From NCBI GenBank assembly GCA_900175165.2, contig FWWN02000179.1:1-64000 (forward strand): a stretch of 64,000 bases of DNA. Reading direction: 5' to 3'. The translations under genes and the position numbers were made by a program. This document shows positions 1-10,989 of the stretch, piece by piece. The stretch is from Rhizomucor pusillus (Eukaryota; Mucoromycota; Mucoromycetes; Mucorales; Lichtheimiaceae). Numbering within the stretch: the first letter of the stretch is position 1; every line of letters begins with the position of its first letter. A model generated the notes under the pieces. It saw nothing but the letters and a program-made list of their open reading frames with translations, did not search any database and was not told where the DNA came from.

Positions 1-1191
1 TCTTGTCTTCTTTTACAATAATGAATAAAGATAACTCTTGTAAAAAATACTCTTCGTCTGCTTTGCTTGTCTTGTCTTGCATGCATGTTGCGAGTGTTGC
101 ATGCTTCGAGAGTGTCTGTTTGCAGTGCTTGGTTGCAAGATCGCTTTCCTACAATCCATTTGAGCGTAGTGCGATCATAATGCAGACTGCTCATTTGCTT
201 TCAAACTTATGTTCTTCTGTTTCCCTCTGTAGACTGCTGTAAAGGCGTTTAACGCGTCGAGTCAATCAAAAACGTTACTCTGGCAGTCAAAATTAAAGTG
301 GGCTGCTCCAGTACTGAATCGAGATTCTGTAGCGAAGACAGGCTTCTTTGCAACGTTTGGGTAAGAGTTTACTGAGCTTCACTGAACATGTTTCCATAAC
401 TATTGTTAGCATCGTACATAAGGGCTTCGTAGCTTACCTTGAAGTGAATTTACTTTGTTACTGTCAAGGTCTCCTTAAGAAGTTGCTGCGGTCAGTCACG
501 TGTCAAAACTTTTTTTTTCTTATTTTTCAATCGCTAACGTATAATTGACTGTACACCTTTGTAGGGCGGTTCACGCCGATTCATGCTGTACGTTGTCAGT
601 TCAAGCACCGCTGTTTCCAACCGATAAGTTTGTATGCGTTAGGCACACCAATTACTTTGACTTGTTGTCGTTATCTTTAAGAAGCTGCAGAAAATATCTT
701 CACCAAGATGTACGATATTGCTAGAAGCCGAAAATCTGCATGCTTTAAAGGGTATTCTATTGATTGCTCAATGTATCAAGCAAGGTATAAAGTAAATGTA
801 CTTTGGATATGGACAGCTTCTTCGTTGCAATGCAAAAAGTTCTCAAGTATATGTGAAGCAAGGACAGATTGTGGTTATGAGCAGCCAATGTGATATTTCC
901 TTCCCGAAAGCAGAAGATAATGAGTGCTGGACGCAAACATCTTTCTTTCACCGTGAATTACAGATACAATATAAATGCATAAACGATTGCCAGCACTTTC
1001 CTTATTCGCCAAGTACTAGTGCATTCATGAACTCGGAAGCTGAGAGAGAGGGCTATTACCCCAGAGTTGCTGCCGAATTCCACTGAGGTGATTTTCACGT
1101 GTGATTACAGACTTACTGTCTCCCGTTCCCCAGATTTGGACAGCTTCCCACTCCTCTTCTACATACTCCTTCCTGTGAATTCACTAGCAGC
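1..1191. other. Upstream spacer, no supported gene
   Basis: AT-rich sequence before the isomerase gene. The longest open frame (796-1086, +, 96 codons) has no motif I recognise and no splice context that extends it. The last 60 bases before 1192 are pyrimidine-rich, as is usual for fungal promoters. I see no RNA gene or repeat here. Confidence 0.5.
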
Positions 1192-2512
1192 ATGGCAGCT
1201 CCACCTAAATTAGAAACCATAGAGATCACTTTGTTTCCGTCCGGGGTCGCCGAGATCGCGTTCAATCGTCCTCAACGGTACAATGCCTTGTCACCACAGG
1301 CGTACAGAGTAAGACTCGCGAATATTTTGTATCCTGGCTCAAGGAGAACGAGAACTAAAATACACGTTTCGTTGCAGGACTGGCTGACCGCTATTCAATG
1401 GGCTGCAAAGTGCGACGACGCCAAGGTGACGGTGCTGACAGGACGCGGCAAATATTACACTTCTGGACAGCAGCTTGAGATGCCCGATTTTTCGGACGCG
1501 AACTTACCGCAGGAAATCCAGAGACGAAGAAACACAACAAAGTAAGAGTTTACATCTGCTCCCGTCACTTTCACTCCTCTCTCTTTTTGTACCTGGCATC
1601 AACATGCTCACATCGAAACACAACTAGGAATCTTGTCGCGGAGATGATTCAATTTCCGAAATTGTTGATTGCTGCTGTCAATGGTAAATGATCGAATGAA
1701 ACGTCTCACAATGTAAGATGTGATACGTTCTGAGCTCTTAACGTTCCTGTTCGTGCAGGTCCCGCCATTGGCTTCGGTACTACGACGCTAGCACTGTGCG
1801 ATGTGGTGTATGCAGTCCCCCATGCGACCTTCACAACACCTTTTATGAAGCTAGGTACCGTTTTGACTTGTAGCCGAGAATATTCCTCGACCATAAAATG
1901 CTAACAACATCGTCTTTTATTTACACAGCATTCTGTGCAGAAGGTTGCTCATCGGTGTTGTTTCCCAGGTAAATAATATCCTTGTCATATATCAACTCTA
2001 CACTCGACATATTCATTGCTTGCCCATCCATCCATCTTAAAACCAGAATTATGGGTCCCGCCAAAGCGAATGAAATGCTGGTAATTGGATACGATAAGAC
2101 GCTCAATAACCGATTTCGTACTAATATCCAGGGGAATATGATACTAGCTCCTGGGACGTACATTTAGCGCGAAAGAGATGGAAGAATGCAATTTCCTCCG
2201 CTGTCTCCCTGCAGAAAACTTTCGAGAGAACGTGCTAGCTCTGGCCGAAAATGCGGCAAAATTCTCACTGGAAGCCATGAAAGTGACCAAGGAGCTTATT
2301 CGAAGTGTAGATCGAGAGCTACTGCTCAAGGTCAATGAAATCGAAATGGAAAAGCTAGCCGAACGCATGGAAAGCTCTGATTCTTTGGAGAGTATCATGG
2401 CGTTTGTTGGTAAGTGCCGTTGTATCGGTTATTTGATTACAAAGGCTCAGTGTTTGAATCGCTCTTTTACATAGCCGAAGCTCAAAAGCGTAAAGCGAAG
2501 AGCAAACTGTAA
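1192..2512 (+). CDS. ECI1: Peroxisomal enoyl-CoA isomerase/hydratase (crotonase family), PTS1
   Basis: This gene encodes a crotonase-fold enzyme of peroxisomal beta-oxidation. The likely activity is delta3,delta2-enoyl-CoA isomerase. Eight exons: 1192-1308, 1378-1541, 1628-1683, 1759-1854, 1929-1968, 2047-2080, 2148-2409 and 2475-2512, giving 268 residues. Visible family blocks are IAFNRPQRYNALS near the N-terminus, the acyl-CoA binding/oxyanion segment GKYYTSGQQL, and NGPAIGFGTTTLALCD with the second oxyanion glycine. The sequence ends AEAQKRKAKSKL, and the terminal SKL is a canonical type 1 peroxisomal targeting signal, so import into peroxisomes is expected. The ATG at 1192 is followed at once by the family N-terminus. 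The last 12 residues, including SKL, lie on a 38-base exon of their own. Isomerase versus hydratase cannot be settled from motifs alone. The crotonase fold is certain and the location very likely. Confidence 0.9.
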
Positions 2513-2937
2513 TAACCTGTTGTCTGCCCTACTGTCTGTGCTCATCTGCCCGCTTAGGCGCCTTTTTTTTACACAACATCTTTAGACAATTTCCTCCTTT
2601 TCCCCTGGCAGATATCCGTATTTATATTTGAACCCGGCCGCCCTGGAGCTTAAAGATGTCTGTTCGCAGTTCTTGTTACATGTATTTCTTTAATTGCAAT
2701 TAATTGAATCAATTGAAAACGAAAGGGAACTGGGATCGGTGGTACGTAGCATAAGGCCACGTAAGGAAATGAAACACCTTTTTCGGGTTTGTTGTTGGAG
2801 GTGGGAGGGGTATATGAACCTCCTCATCTTCTTTTTTGTTCCTTACTCCTCTTTTTCTTCTTTTCTTTCTTTACCTTTCTCTTTCCATCTCCCACCAACT
2901 GCTCCTTGCTATCCTCAATTACCTCAGCTAATTCATC
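2513..2937. other. Intergenic, promoter of the CFEM-like gene
   Basis: Holds the 3' end of the isomerase transcript and the promoter of the next gene. A TATA-like TATATGAA lies at 2811-2818, about 120 bases before the ATG. It is followed by a long pyrimidine-rich tract (about 2820-2910) typical of highly expressed fungal genes. Confidence 0.45.
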
Positions 2938-3682
2938 ATGAAAGCAAGCATTGCTGCTACCACCGCTCTCGTACTGACACTCGCTCAATCCGCGTTGGCT
3001 CAAACTCCCTGTGCCGCACAGACGGTGTAAGCCTTGTCATCCTAGCACTCCGTGGACTATATACTCAATCAAGTGGTGAATAGCTTCGACCAATGCAAGA
3101 AAAATGAGGACAACTACCTCGCTACCTGCCAGCAAAATGGTAAGTGGAAAAAGAGCGGGAGTAAAAAAAAATCCATCGGCTGTCCGCGTGGTAACCAATC
3201 ACCTGCCATTTCCTGTAATTAGACTTTGCTTGCTTGTGCAAGGTAACTGGAAAATATGGATAATGAGATATTTTTAAGCTGATCCAATGGCATTCCAGTG
3301 GCAAACTGCAAAGGTCTCATGCTGGGATAACTGCCCGAACGACAGCGAATTGCATACACAGCAGGGTTTGATGACAACTTATTGCTCCCAACCCGGTGCT
3401 AACGTGTAAGTTCTTTCTAATCCTTTACGCTACAAACTGGAATTGGAGAGCTGATGTTCGCTCTGTTGGCACAACAGGACCTCTGCGGCTCCTAGTTCGG
3501 TTGCGCCTGCAACCACCAACGCTTTGCCGTCCAGCTCAGCTTCCAGCTCCTCCTCCGCCGCTTCTTCCTCCGGCGCCTCCAGCTCTTCTGAACACACCAA
3601 CGCAGGCAATGCACTTGCTGCCGGTCAAGTAGCAACTCTCGCAGCAAGCGGCTTGGCCCTCGCCGCGTACTACATGCTGTAA
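2938..3682 (+). CDS. Secreted CFEM-like, GPI-anchored small protein
   Basis: Five exons (2938-3026, 3084-3139, 3223-3242, 3299-3405, 3478-3682) encode 158 residues. Residues 1-22 are a clear signal peptide ending LAQSALA. Then comes a domain with eight cysteines in the order C-x7-C-x10-C-x3-D-x2-C-x-C-x8-C-x3-C-x16-C. The DxxCxC element and the final spacing resemble the fungal CFEM domain (wall or plasma membrane, haem or iron handling in some members). A Ser/Ala-rich stalk follows, then a hydrophobic tail ending LAAYYML with no charged residue after it, the layout of a GPI-anchor signal. The predicted product is an extracellular protein tethered to membrane or wall. The first two cysteine spacings deviate from strict CFEM, so the domain name is tentative. 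The intron junctions are confirmed by continuous frame and cysteine pattern. Confidence 0.8.
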
Positions 3683-5373
3683 ATGCTGCGTAATCATCAA
3701 TGTTTCTTTATTCTGTTAGAACAGCGAACATGAATTCATTATCCCCAACCCCTGTTTATTACTAGTAGTAACAGCTTCTTCATCCCTCAGTTATGGTCTG
3801 GAGCGAGGATGTACAATTAACAGCCAATAATATCTTGCTTTCTCTTTAATGAATATCATTACTGTCTTGTTGCCAATGCACGTCGCTTTGTGTAACTTGG
3901 AGCGCTTTTCTCATCCGTCGACATCTTTGCAGGTTGATATACAAATCGATTGACCAATCTTACCGAAGTTTCGCACTTGGTCTGGATAGATTTACATCAG
4001 TGCGATTTGCATGCATACATGAGCGTGGACATTTTGTCGCGTGAGAGATTTTGTAAAAATGGTCAATATAATATGGATGTGCCTTTGAAAAATGTTGTTC
4101 AACCGCTGCAGGGCTGCATAATTCTTTTGAATGGCGAAAAAAAGGGATAATTACATGTTTCGGGTGAATTTTACTGTGTTGTTTGGACTGGCGATGCTTG
4201 TCTCAGGCACCTAATGATGACAGCAACGGAGTTTGCAGCAGCAGCGTTGGCTGCTCGACTATTGCACAACTTAGTAGTATCGTTGATGCATTGTGTAACT
4301 GGATGAAAGGCACCGATGGGCGAATGACGTTTGTTGCCAAAATACCAGTCGCCCAGCCAAGCAGAAAGCTGTCGATCCTCTCGGAATCCCCGGAAACGGT
4401 CTAGAACAGTTGTAGAAGTTACAGCGATGATGTGGCAGCAGCAGCAGATATATTCACCTGACGAACCTCAAGGTGTTGCGGCATTCTGTTGTCCTGGGTG
4501 ATGGATGATCAAGTCTTTTTTTTTACCTTTGCCTTTTGCACACACACACACTCAGCCTCGCATTGGTGACACACGCACCAACTCATACACAGCATCGCAG
4601 AATATATCGCAGATAACCAAAGGCCCGAGAAATGAACAAGAAAATGAACAAGAACAGTTTTACAATAGGCTCATCTTCTTTTTTGGAGGGGAGAGAGAAG
4701 AGTGTGCGATCGAAGGGATAGATACAGAGTTTCCGTGTTCCGGCCACGACCCAAGGTCCACAAAAAAAGATTGGTTCCATAGATCCCTTGGCAACAAAAA
4801 AAAACTATTTTAAAGAGTCTGGCTCACCCACTCGGAGAGCGATGAATAAAGCTGGGTGGGGCGTATGCAAAAATAGCAAGCAAACAAGAAAGAGAAAGAG
4901 AAAAGAAGGCAAGAGAGCCATTCGTCAACGCAGTGGTACACAGCAGGAAAACCGTATGTATTTTTGGGAACGGAAAAATCTGTCAAGATCACTTTCCATC
5001 CACATGAGCAGTCTGCGCAAGATATAGAAACGAGGCGTGGTCTGCAGCTTTCGTGTGGCATCAGCGATGCTTCGCAGTGCTGCTATCCGATCATCAACAT
5101 CATCGTCGTAAAAAAAGAATCGACTTGTATATTTGGTATAGCGTGTAAGTTGTCCAAGTTTTCCAAAGGACCATGGACTGTGCAACCGGTATCCGGGCGC
5201 CTTTTTTTTCTTTCCTTCTTTGCCTTCCCCCAAACCACCGGAGCGACAGCTGCGCATATATAAAAGGGATCTCGACCCCTTTCGCTTTTACAAAGAATTC
5301 TTTTTTTCCTCTTTGTACGAAAAGCAATCTTTCGCTTTTTCTTTTTCTTTCTTCCCTTCTTCTTTACATTCAA
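3683..5373. other. Intergenic spacer, no supported gene
   Basis: Contains only short overlapping frames on both strands with no recognisable motif, a short (CA)n run near 4540-4553, and poly-A/poly-T rich stretches. The last 200 bases form the promoter and pyrimidine-rich leader of the pepsin-like gene. Confidence 0.5.
5256..5267 (+). promoter_or_regulatory. TATA box of the pepsin-like gene
   Basis: ATATATAAAAGG lies 107 bases before the ATG at 5374 and is followed by a strongly pyrimidine-rich leader. This is a textbook fungal core promoter and suggests a well-expressed or inducible gene. Confidence 0.6.
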
Positions 5374-7002
5374 ATGCGCAGCTTCCTTGTTCTCGCTGCC
5401 TCGCTGGCGCTCGTTTCCGTGCAAGCTAATGCCGACGAACTGCGTCGCATCCCGCTCAAGCGATGGAATCATCCTGGAATCAAAACCGAATCTTTGACCT
5501 TTGACCAGGGATTGGTAGCGTATCTGATTGCATATACATTATATCTCTGTGGCTAATTATTAAAATCACACGTAACGTCACGTAGCTTGTCGGAACTGTC
5601 CAGATTGGCACTCCTCCTCAGGACTTTCCTGTCGTCTTCAACACAGAATCCGGCCTCACCTGGGTGCCATCCACAAAATGCCACAGCTCCGAATGCCGAT
5701 CCAACGGCCACGACCTCTTCGACCCTGAAAAGTCTTCCACAGCAGATAACCTGCACAAGAAGGAATCTATCAACTATGGCAACGGACAGTGCATCGACGT
5801 CGAGTTATACACTGTATGTCTGTGTGCTAAGAATACTTTTACCAAAACAACATGGAATTGATTGTTAATCTACTACTACTAGGAAACCGTGAGCGTAGCC
5901 GGCCTTTCCGTCGAAAACCAGTTGTTCGGCGCGGCATACAGCGTATCTAACATTGGTGACGATAAATATGGTAAGTTATTAAAACGTGCTGGCAACATTT
6001 CGTTTCGCTAACTGGTTTTTTTCCCTTCTAGTTGGATATTTGGGTCTAGGAGGTTTCCTTGATGATGGATCTATCAACTTCAACTCTACAAAGAATAACC
6101 ACAAAGGTATGTAATTATTTTTTTAGCAGCAACAACAACAAATCTAGATCATTCGCACTGACTCGGCCCTTTCGGTTCTTCTGTTCCACCCTTTTTTTGA
6201 CACTATGCAGTCCGGGCCCGTGACTGTAAGTTAAATATAAATCTGCAAAACAACACAAAGACGCAGTGATTAATCTATAATTAATCTTTATATAGACGTG
6301 AACTCTGCAGGCTACTCCCAAAATGCTTTCCAGACCGGCTACGGTTCCAACTCGCAGCAATTTGGCATGGTTACATACAACACCGGCGGCTTTTATCAAC
6401 GCAAGCGATGGAACAAGCCCGATGGCGAGTTTATCTTTGGCGGCGTTGACCACTCTGTGTACGATGGCAAGATTGCATACTTTAGCCTGCCGACGTGCGA
6501 ATACGGCGACTCGCGCTACTGGAAGACAACGCTCAGCTGCGTAAAGTTTGGTCACAAGGTCGACATCAAACTGGCCCCCAAGTCCCTTGCTTCGTTCTCC
6601 AGCAGCAGTAACTTTATCACTGCGCCCCGACGCCAAGCCGAACTGCTACACAAAGCCATGGGTGCCGAGTACGATGCAAACGCTGAGACTTACGTTCTCC
6701 CATGCGACCGAGTCAAAGAGCTTCCCGACCTCACGTTCACATTCGACCACTACCAGGTCACGATACCCGCCTCCAAGTTCACTTCTCGCGCGCAAGATGA
6801 CGATGATGAAAAGTGCTACAGCTTGATCCGCGGTAGCGACTCGAGCGAGAAGAACTGGTCCCTCGGCGGCGCATTCCTCAACAACTTTTACACTATTTAT
6901 GATAGCAGCCACAGCCGAATCGGCTTGGCCACACCCAAGGGCGGTGACAAGTCCGTCAAGATCCGCAAGACTGGCAGCCGCGCTAGAAAGAACAACCATT
7001 AA
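5374..7002 (+). CDS. Secreted pepsin-fold protein lacking both catalytic Asp
   Basis: Six exons (5374-5514, 5586-5813, 5883-5970, 6032-6106, 6211-6225, 6296-7002) encode 417 residues. A signal peptide spans about residues 1-21. The fold is that of A1 (pepsin-like) aspartic proteases: LVGTVQIGTPPQDF, the WVPS strand, the flap tyrosine in INYGNGQ, GYLGLGG, EFIFGGVD, and near the end WSLGGAFLNNFYTIYD. The catalytic motifs are not conserved. The first DTGSS is replaced by NTESG (Asn66) and the second DTGTS by SSSSN (Ser284 at the Asp position). Both active-site aspartates are therefore missing, and classical protease activity is not expected. The propeptide region is also very short. The intact frame, signal peptide, spliced introns and TATA box argue for a functional non-peptidase homologue, perhaps a binding or inhibitor-like secreted protein. 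The C-terminus is basic (about residues 398-417), and I cannot assign its role. Confidence 0.9.
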
Positions 7003-7305
7003 AAGGATTCCTCTCTTTCTCTTTCTCTCTCTCTCTCTCTTTTCTTGTTGTACACTAAAAAGAATTTTCTTGTAAATTTGCATCTCACCTTAACCCCATG
7101 TGCTAGTCCTCTCGAACAGAGCAGCAATCATTCTTTTTTTCCTTTTGCATACACTAAAGATGAACTCCAACTTTACTCCCATCAACAAAGAAATAAAACA
7201 ATGAAATGATAAGTTACAAAAAGACCCTGATGGAGGAGAGTCTCCTTTATTGAGATAGAATATGTATACATAGATGAAAAAGAAAAATATAAATAGCTCC
7301 TCTCA
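7003..7305. repeat. Convergent spacer with CT-rich tract
   Basis: Short spacer between two convergent genes. A (CT)n/(TTTC)-rich tract occupies about 7011-7043, directly after the stop codon of the pepsin-like gene, and probably lies in its 3' UTR. Nothing else is visible. Confidence 0.5.
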
Positions 7306-9111
7306 TTACACCCTGAGCTTCTTCTTCATGCCTTTCCAAAACGCACTAGAATCCCTTGACGATCGTTTGGTTGCAACGTCATCTTCGTCCCACTTTGCAA
7401 ACTTCTGCTTCATTTCTTCAAGGTCGCTCGGCTGCCATACGTTCAGCTCATCAATTTCCTTTGAAATCGAGAGTCTAGCCTGCAGTTGTTCTGTGAACTC
7501 GCGATACGAAGCTTCCATTTCGACGTGTTCTTCAAAGGATGACTGGCCTTCAGGTGCTGTTTCGGGAGGATGGATGCTGCTCGGGATGGTAGGTGATGAT
7601 GTGACGGAAGACGAGGAACGGAAGCTGGCGTTAGACGATGCAGTTGGTGGTGGTGGCAGCGATGCTTCGTCTTGCGGGATAGGCGGCAACGGTTGCGTAG
7701 GTGGTGGAGCTGGAGGTGGCAACGGTCCACCGGTCCATAGCGTACGCTGTTGTTGTTGTTGTTGTTGTTGTTGTTTAGCGGCACTGCTCTCTCGCTTACT
7801 GCTCTTGTGCGGGCGATCAGGCGGTTTGGTGCTGCTCACTGTAGAGTTCACAGATGAACGTGGGGTCGTGTTTACTGAATGATCCGCTGATCGATTACCA
7901 GGAGGTGGCGGTGGCGGCGGCGGCAACGGTCTGCTGGCGATCGGTGGCAAATACTGTTGTTGCTTACTTTCATGCAGTGTACCAAAAGTGCGATACTTTT
8001 GAAGCAACGTGTCTTTTTCAAGAATCTGCTGCTTGAACACTTGCAACTTTCCATCGATCTGCGCGCGTTGTGCTTTGACGTCTGCATCGAGCTCTTCGGT
8101 CGTCTGTATGCTCTGCCTTATCTGCTCCCGTCCTTGCTCTAGCTCGCTCCACAAGGAAACTATCATATTCTCCAACCCCTGCTTGGTACTCCTGAGTGCT
8201 TCAATTTCTGTAGTGATATCAGCAAGTTGTTGCCTAGCTGCATCGAGCTTGTCGGCCAACTCTGCATCGTCTATGCGCTTCTCCAGCTTCTCATTAATTG
8301 CAGCAGCCTCATCCAGCTGCCCCTGCATGTAATCAATTAATAGCTCTTGCTTCAGCACAACCTCTGCAAGCTGTCGTGCTTTGAATGCTTCGGATTCTCG
8401 TTGCTCGAGATACATTTGAAGTGTCCGATGCATTTCTTGCTCTCGTGAAACAATACCCATAACATGCTCATCCTCGTGCTCCTGTTGCTGGTGGTGCTGG
8501 TGGTGCTCATGCTCCGCTGCGCCGGCGTCAGACTGTGGATGCGTGGATACTGATGGCAGTACACTAACAACCCATTTATCCACTGCATCTGATCTCTGTG
8601 TCTTGAGATATGCTTCTTCGTACATGGCCAGCAGTTCCCGCTCCAGCTCTGCTGCCTTTAATCGTGACTTGTTCGTTGTGGCACTGACGGTGCTACTATT
8701 ATTTTTAGAAATACTTGTGCTGGTGTTGGTATGATTGCTGCTGCCTAGATCGGCGTTGGCAACGGTCGTTTGTGTGTTTGTCGCATAGTCGTGATGCAGA
8801 CTACTCGTGCTGCTTTTCGTGGACACGACGCTGGAGGCATAAGTCGAATAATTGGATCGTAAATCGGCAAAGGTGTTTGAGCGAATGGAGGAGGAAATCG
8901 AGGGAGACGGATTAGGTGGTATTTCTTTTCGTCCAGAAACAACAGCCAGACTTTTGATACGTTGCAGTTCTCGGTCGACTGTGCGAGGCGGTTTGGCGCT
9001 AGAGCTGCTGCCGGTCGATACGCCCATACTCTGTGGCCGAGCCCGCCACGACGTGGTCTTTTGGGAATCTACCGCCGGCGGCGGCAGCGCTTCGTCTGTT
9101 GATGCACTCAT
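7306..9111 (-). CDS. Coiled-coil protein with Pro- and Gln-rich linkers, unknown role
   Basis: A single open frame of 601 residues beginning MSASTDEALPPP. I do not recognise the family. The N-terminal third is Ser/Thr-rich and probably disordered. An acidic helix (ELERELLAMYEEAYLKTQ) is followed by a long region rich in Glu, Leu, Gln and Lys (about residues 215-375) with heptad-like spacing, so a coiled coil is likely. Next come proline runs (PLPPPPPPPP), a nine-residue glutamine run, more proline-rich sequence, and a charged C-terminus ending KGMKKKLRV. The last 60 residues look ordered (ISKEIDELNVWQPSDLEEM) and may be the conserved part. Poly-Pro plus coiled coil is common in cytoskeletal or polarity scaffolds, but that is only a suggestion. 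The gene converges with the pepsin-like gene. The opposite-strand frame through the poly-Gln run codes for poly-Cys and is a shadow. Confidence 0.8.
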   Translation of the reverse strand: MSASTDEALPPPAVDSQKTTSWRARPQSMGVSTGSSSSAKPPRTVDRELQRIKSLAVVSGRKEIPPNPSPSISSSIRSNTFADLRSNYSTYASSVVSTKSSTSSLHHDYATNTQTTVANADLGSSNHTNTSTSISKNNSSTVSATTNKSRLKAAELERELLAMYEEAYLKTQRSDAVDKWVVSVLPSVSTHPQSDAGAAEHEHHQHHQQQEHEDEHVMGIVSREQEMHRTLQMYLEQRESEAFKARQLAEVVLKQELLIDYMQGQLDEAAAINEKLEKRIDDAELADKLDAARQQLADITTEIEALRSTKQGLENMIVSLWSELEQGREQIRQSIQTTEELDADVKAQRAQIDGKLQVFKQQILEKDTLLQKYRTFGTLHESKQQQYLPPIASRPLPPPPPPPPGNRSADHSVNTTPRSSVNSTVSSTKPPDRPHKSSKRESSAAKQQQQQQQQQRTLWTGGPLPPPAPPPTQPLPPIPQDEASLPPPPTASSNASFRSSSSVTSSPTIPSSIHPPETAPEGQSSFEEHVEMEASYREFTEQLQARLSISKEIDELNVWQPSDLEEMKQKFAKWDEDDVATKRSSRDSSAFWKGMKKKLRV

Positions 9112-9763
9112 ATCATGAATAAAGGAAAGGAAGGGAAAGGAGGGTAAACAAAGAGTTCAACAACAGTGACCCCCCCAAAGCCTGCAAGTCTATATCAGTC
9201 GGAGTTAAAGACCGATATTATTGGGCACTTAACCTTTTTTTTTCTCAGGTGCTTTTCCACCAGGTACATTATTGAAATTTACTTTATGTTTCATTAAGTC
9301 TATCATTCTAAAACATTGTGTAATTCTCATTTTGCGGTCCGATGATACACTTTTTATGTAAGAACTGTCCGTAGGATACATCGACTTACTCAGTCTGGTC
9401 CAGCTAGATTGGCTCCACGATTATCAACACCAAATGTAGGGTAGCACCGACGATGATTTAGCATTTGACAGCGCACAAGGGTCGAGGCCATCATGCCACA
9501 GAGATCAGAAATTGGACCCACCGCCCGTTGCTTGCAATTAGAGTTTACACCGTTATTGCAAATTTTCCACTATCTACTACATATCATGTATTCCTGTCCT
9601 ACATCAACCCATTTGTTGGCTCATTTACTTCTCGACTCCTCCCCTTCCCCTCGGCAGCTTAGCAACGATGGTGGGAGTAAAGCAACACTTTGTTCAAGTA
9701 TCAAGATCATGCAAAACAGTTATGTAATAGCAAAGCATTAGGGCTCTACTCCTTTATTCATAT
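9112..9763. other. Intergenic spacer between two minus-strand genes
   Basis: Promoter side of the coiled-coil gene and 3' flank of RPL10. Only short unconvincing frames are seen (for example 9465-9662, +). No RNA gene or repeat is visible. Confidence 0.5.
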
Positions 9764-10414
9764 TTAAGCACGAACAGCTTCGCGGAAGTAGTTCTCAAGG
9801 GAACCCTTCTGGGGAACGAACTTAACGTAGCAACCGTCAGGCTTGAGCTTGCCCTCGGTGCGGGCCTGGATGTATTCCTCACGCTTGAGGGGAGTGAAGC
9901 CCCACTTGTTGGAGACGATGATCTTTTGCTGACCAGGGAACTTGTACTTGGAACGTCTCAAGGCCTCAATGACAATAGCCTTGTTAGAGTCCTTGGAGCG
10001 GACAGAGAAGATAACCTGGCCAATGTTGACACGAGCAACTAGACCGTTGGGCTTGCCGAAAGCACCACGCATACCGGTTTGCAATCTATCGGCACCGGCG
10101 CACGACAACATCTTGTTGATACGGACAACGTGGAAGGGGTGGACGCGGACACGCATGTGGAAGGCATCCTTACCGGCGTTCTTGACAATGTACTTGTTGC
10201 AGCAAATACGGCCGGCTTCCAAGGCTTCGGCAGAGATCTGTTCGTATTCGTTGGAGACAAGGTGGACGCAGAGAGGGAATTCGTCGACAGAAGCCTTCTT
10301 GCGACCCAAGTCGTAGATTCTGATCTTGGGATCAGGGACACCACGGCAGTATCTGCTCTTGGGGTAGGGCTTGTTCTTGCAGTATCTGTAGCAACGAGCG
10401 GGACGACGACCCAT
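9764..10414 (-). CDS. RPL10: 60S ribosomal protein L10 (uL16)
   Basis: Single-exon frame of 216 residues starting [20 protein letters not shown], the near-invariant start of eukaryotic uL16. uL16 joins the 60S subunit late, near the peptidyl transferase centre and the P-site loop, and is needed for Nmd3 release and subunit joining. Diagnostic blocks are [56 protein letters not shown] (the P-site loop region) and [13 protein letters not shown]. The length matches the family (about 214-221). An acceptor-like TATTGTTAG lies just before the ATG, so a 5' UTR intron is possible. Nothing is missing or unusual in the protein. Confidence 0.97.
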   Translation of the reverse strand: MGRRPARCYRYCKNKPYPKSRYCRGVPDPKIRIYDLGRKKASVDEFPLCVHLVSNEYEQISAEALEAGRICCNKYIVKNAGKDAFHMRVRVHPFHVVRINKMLSCAGADRLQTGMRGAFGKPNGLVARVNIGQVIFSVRSKDSNKAIVIEALRRSKYKFPGQQKIIVSNKWGFTPLKREEYIQARTEGKLKPDGCYVKFVPQKGSLENYFREAVRA

Positions 10415-10491
10415 GATTTACTAACAATAAATAACAAAACAGCATATTAGTAAGCAGTCCCATTTGCATCCCATCTGTTGCATGTATCCTT

Positions 10492-10989
10492 CTAATTGCA
10501 CTCCACGACGAGAATATTGTATACGGTCCAAACGTTAACGTATTGCATCATTTTTCCACACTCGACATTCTCGCAGATTTCCCAAATGCTGTCCATGGAC
10601 TGATGTTTGAATTGCATGTGGTGGTCGTACACTAAGCTGACTAATCCAACAGGGTGCCGTTCACCTCGCTCGTTGTCAAGTCGCTTTCTCCATTTCGTCA
10701 ATCCATTCATCCATTTCACAAACGTTGCATCCAAACGCTTTCGGGACATATACAGAGATATCTCGTCGCTTCGTGATCGGAGGGATATATATATATTACT
10801 TACCAATGCTATAGCTAAGGTGGTAAGAAGCAGTTGCCCGACGATGTGATTTATGAACGAGATAATTTCAAATTCCGATCCAACAGCGAACATGGACAAA
10901 ATCCAGGGTGCATATCCTACAACTACTGTATTAATCAGCATCGGCCGTATTCTTAGAATCCTGCCTATATCCATGCGCTTAATTAGCAA
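10492..10989 (-). CDS. Possible hypothetical protein or gene fragment
   Basis: A 165-codon open frame with no recognised domain. The N-terminal half is hydrophobic (two candidate membrane segments around ILSMFAVG and LLLTTLAIAL). The C-terminal half is polar, with FVKWMNGLTKWRKRL and DSIWEICENVECG. A strong donor (GTAAGTAATA) sits inside the frame and a usable acceptor follows before CGTTTGGATG, so the frame may be a spliced gene or a decayed one. It lies just upstream of RPL10 on the same strand, in AT-rich sequence with no clear promoter. Confidence that it is a real gene is low. Confidence 0.28.
   Translation of the reverse strand: MLIKRMDIGRILRIRPMLINTVVVGYAPWILSMFAVGSEFEIISFINHIVGQLLLTTLAIALVSNIYISLRSRSDEISLYMSRKRLDATFVKWMNGLTKWRKRLDNERGERHPVGLVSLVYDHHMQFKHQSMDSIWEICENVECGKMMQYVNVWTVYNILVVECN

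Noticed and set aside
7274..7882. 202-codon plus-strand frame with a poly-Cys run
   Set aside because: It is the reverse complement of the coiled-coil gene; the Cys run is the antisense of its poly-Gln run.
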